This document shows positions 6,377-7,696 of a DNA stretch of 7,696 nt, one piece after another. The position numbers and the translations under genes were made by a program. Numbering within the stretch: position 1 is the first letter of the stretch; the number at the start of each line of letters is the position of its first letter. The notes under the pieces were generated by a model that worked only from the letters and a program-made list of their open reading frames with translations, was not told where the DNA came from and did not search any database. The stretch is taken from positions 1 through 7,696 of the forward strand of contig JAISGZ010000061.1 of the NCBI GenBank assembly GCA_031262845.1, written 5' to 3'. This stretch comes from Propionibacteriaceae bacterium. Lineage in GTDB: Bacteria; Actinomycetota; Actinomycetes; Propionibacteriales; Propionibacteriaceae.

Positions 6377-7114
6377 ATGCGGGTGGCAGTGTTTGGAAGC
6401 CGGGGACGGATGGGCCAGACCGTCTGTCAGGCGGTGACGGCCGCCGCCGACCTCGAATTGGTGGCTGGGGTGGACGCCGGTGATGACCGGTCACCGGCCT
6501 TGGCGGCCGATGTCATCGTCGATTTCACCCACCCCGACGCGGTCATGGACAACCTTGCCTGGTGTATCGACCACGATCGCCCGGTGGTCGTCGGGACGAC
6601 CGGTTTCACACCCGAACGATTGGATCAGGTGCGGCAGTGGCTGGCGGCCAAACCGGCTCTCGGTACCTTGGTCGCCGCCAACTACGCCATCGGCGCCGTG
6701 CTCATGATGCACTTCGCGCAACTGGCGGCGCCACATTTCGAGTCGGTCGAAATCGTCGAGTTGCACCACCCGCAGAAGGTTGACGCCCCCTCCGGTACGG
6801 CTCGCCGGACGGCTGAATTGGTGGCCGCTGCCCGCTCGGCGGCCGGCTGCCCACCGCCGCCCGACGCCACTACCCACGCCGTCGCAGGCGCCCGCGGTGC
6901 CACCATCGACGGTATTCGGGTTCACGCTCTGCGGCTGTCGGGCTTACTGGCCAGCCAAGAGGTTCATCTGACATCGGTCGGCGAGAGTCTGGTGATTCGC
7001 GACGACGCCCGTGACCGCACCAGTTTCATGCCCGGGGTCTTGGCCGGTATCCGCTGGTTGCCGAGTCATCCCGGTCTGACCGTGGGCTTGGAATCCGTCC
7101 TCGGGCTGGTCTGA
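6377..7114 (+). CDS. dapB: 4-hydroxy-tetrahydrodipicolinate reductase
   Basis: DapB catalyses the NAD(P)H-dependent reduction of 4-hydroxy-tetrahydrodipicolinate in the cytoplasm, the second step of the lysine/diaminopimelate branch. That branch supplies lysine and cell-wall diaminopimelate. The 245 residues equal the length of the mycobacterial enzyme, shorter than the proteobacterial form. The nucleotide-binding motif is VAVFGSRGRMG at 3-13, followed by DFTHPDAV (49-56) and GTTGF (73-77). The catalytic block is ELHHPQKVDAPSGTA (128-142), with proton donor His130, the adjacent His131 and Lys134. The C-terminal blocks VHALRLSGLLASQEV and RTSFMPGVL are also present. No key residue is missing. 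It is transcribed away from the LiaF-like gene and is followed 18 bp later by the inverted-repeat element. A conserved actinobacterial gene lies beyond. Confidence 0.97.
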   Translation: MRVAVFGSRGRMGQTVCQAVTAAADLELVAGVDAGDDRSPALAADVIVDFTHPDAVMDNLAWCIDHDRPVVVGTTGFTPERLDQVRQWLAAKPALGTLVAANYAIGAVLMMHFAQLAAPHFESVEIVELHHPQKVDAPSGTARRTAELVAAARSAAGCPPPPDATTHAVAGARGATIDGIRVHALRLSGLLASQEVHLTSVGESLVIRDDARDRTSFMPGVLAGIRWLPSHPGLTVGLESVLGLV

Positions 7115-7132
7115 CCGTGGTTGACGTGGTCC

Positions 7133-7156
7133 CTAGTGCCCTGTCGCATCTGAATG
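7133..7156 (+). repeat. Left terminal inverted repeat of the element
   Basis: The arm starts CTAGTGCCCTGTCGC and ends TCTGAATG. It pairs with 7272-7295 except at 7148, which is A where pairing needs T. Confidence 0.85.
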
Positions 7157-7201
7157 CCGTATTCGCGGCACCCGGTGGGGTCCAGCCGCGTTGTCGTCGT
7201 C

Positions 7202-7222
7202 GCCGGTAGGTCCACTACCGGC
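7202..7222. repeat. Central hairpin of the element
   Basis: GCCGGTAG (7202-7209) and CTACCGGC (7215-7222) form a perfect 8-bp stem with a 5-nt loop, located midway between the terminal repeats. Confidence 0.7.
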
Positions 7223-7271
7223 TCCACCTTCGCCTTGTTGGCCACCCCACCGGCCACCACGAATGACACGT

Positions 7272-7295
7272 CATTCAGAAGCGACAGGGCACTAG
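7272..7295 (-). repeat. Right terminal inverted repeat of the element
   Basis: The arm starts CATTCAGA and ends GCGACAGGGCACTAG. It is the reverse complement of the left arm at 23 of 24 positions. Confidence 0.85.
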
Positions 7296-7309
7296 CCTGC
7301 TCAACCCGG

Positions 7310-7322
7310 CTGGGGACCCCAG
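7310..7322. promoter_or_regulatory. 13-bp perfect palindrome upstream of the last gene
   Basis: CTGGGG-A-CCCCAG lies 64 bp before ATG 7387, in the 91-bp gap between the element and the gene. The one-base centre rules out an RNA hairpin of full length, so a protein-binding site is the alternative. No promoter boxes were recognised beside it. Confidence 0.25.
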
Positions 7323-7386
7323 AGGGGGCTGCGAATACGTCGTCGGCGGCGCGACCGGGTACGAGTTGGTTGAACCGAGGTCGGAC

Positions 7387-7696
7387 ATGAGACGTCAGCG
7401 GTTGACGACCCAGGAACGGAGCGACCTCAGAGCGCTGGGGGTCACGGTCAAGGTTCTGGCCCGGGCGACGACGGCCACTGGACCGGTCATCGCTCTGCCG
7501 GGACATCTGGTCTGGCAAACCGGCCAGGGCTGGGATCAAGTGGCCTGGCACGACATCGTCCGGGGGAGTTGGCAGCCGGCCAGCAATCGCCTGGGCTGGT
7601 GGGATGGCACCGGCCACGCACACGGCCTGGACCTCGTGGAACCCGGTTCCTTACCCTGGGTTTTTCGGGAACAAATCGACTCCACCATCCTGGTTG
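7387..7696 (+). CDS. Conserved actinobacterial protein of unknown function, 3' partial
   Basis: The frame runs from ATG 7387 to the right edge without a stop, giving 103 residues of an unfinished protein. GAGG at 7377-7380 lies 6 bp before the ATG. The protein starts MRRQRLTTQERSDLRAL and continues VKVLARATTATGPVIALPGHLVW. Next come WHDIVRGSWQPASNRLGWW and LVEPGSLPWVFREQIDSTILV. This layout matches a small actinobacterial family I recall, with the pattern R-V-L-A-x-A, then P-W-x-x-I/V-x-x-A/S-x-W, then P-G-x-L-x-x-x-V/F-R-E-x-I/V-x-x-S-I/V-x-x. Members are short, soluble proteins without a known function. The frame also stays open upstream of the ATG, but no better start or ribosome site is seen there. 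No signal peptide or membrane helix is visible. Confidence 0.75.
   Translation, partial: MRRQRLTTQERSDLRALGVTVKVLARATTATGPVIALPGHLVWQTGQGWDQVAWHDIVRGSWQPASNRLGWWDGTGHAHGLDLVEPGSLPWVFREQIDSTILV

Larger units (their letters stand above)
7133..7295. mobile_element. MITE-like inverted-repeat element bounded by CTAG (IS630/Tc1-mariner type suspected)
   Basis: The 163-bp segment begins and ends in CTAG. Its outer 24 bp (7133-7156 and 7272-7295) are inverted repeats matching at 23 positions. Pairing resumes inward: 7161-7181 against 7244-7264 match at 17 of 21. A small 8-bp hairpin sits at the centre (7202-7222). No transposase is encoded, so it would be non-autonomous. IS630-family elements are known to insert at TA within CTAG and duplicate the TA. 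Under that model the element proper is 7136-7292, ending GTGCCC...GGGCAC. The minus-strand frame through it is open, but this is common in G+C-rich DNA and no start or ribosome site supports a gene. It could instead be a structured RNA or an old palindromic repeat family. Confidence 0.65.
7119..7306 (+). other. Outer GGTTGA/TCAACC inverted repeat, possible interrupted dapB terminator
   Basis: GGTTGA (7119-7124), just after dapB, is complementary to TCAACC (7301-7306) beyond the inserted element. Joining the flanks at CTAG brings the arms within hairpin distance, with an extra GG/CC pair (7128-7129 with 7296-7297). This may be the original dapB terminator, split by the insertion. Confidence 0.3.

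Noticed and set aside
7066..7623. 185-codon minus-strand frame across the dapB end, the inverted-repeat element and the start of the last gene
   Set aside because: It crosses two real plus-strand genes and a palindromic element. No ribosome site or domain supports it, although the part inside the element has G/C-ending codons.

Overview
The window looks like chromosomal DNA from a high-G+C actinobacterium. Codons are strongly G/C-ending. The dapB product matches the short actinobacterial DapB type, about 245 residues. The partial gene after dapB resembles a small conserved protein I associate with actinobacterial chromosomes. I cannot name the genus from sequence alone; a Propionibacteriaceae-like lineage is only a guess.

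Layout, left to right. Positions 1-3515 hold a tightly packed plus-strand exporter operon: the 3' part of a membrane-fusion (HlyD/MacA-like) adaptor with a peptidoglycan-binding domain, a LolD/MacB-type ABC ATPase, and a MacB/FtsX-type permease. Both junctions are 4-bp ATGA overlaps, so translation is probably coupled. After 45 bp comes the first of two paralogous lipoproteins (3561-4496). A 153-bp gap with a strong hairpin and a separate 16-bp palindrome precedes the second paralogue (4650-5624). Each lipoprotein has a lipobox cysteine and four further conserved cysteines. The likely unit is a MacAB-like export or envelope-stress system working with two surface lipoproteins. Its substrate cannot be read from the sequence.

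Convergent to this block, on the minus strand (5675-6307), lies a 210-residue protein with a proline-rich N-terminus and a domain resembling the LiaF-type C-terminal domain. It is divergent from dapB (6377-7114), the lysine/diaminopimelate enzyme 4-hydroxy-tetrahydrodipicolinate reductase. The 69-bp divergent gap holds a 17-bp imperfect palindrome. 

Downstream of dapB is a non-coding stretch dominated by a 163-bp inverted-repeat element (7133-7295). Its near-perfect 24-bp terminal inverted repeats begin and end in CTAG, so it looks like a MITE of the IS630/Tc1-mariner type. The last gene (from 7387) is a partial conserved actinobacterial protein that runs off the right edge. No tRNA, rRNA, CRISPR array or transposase gene was seen.
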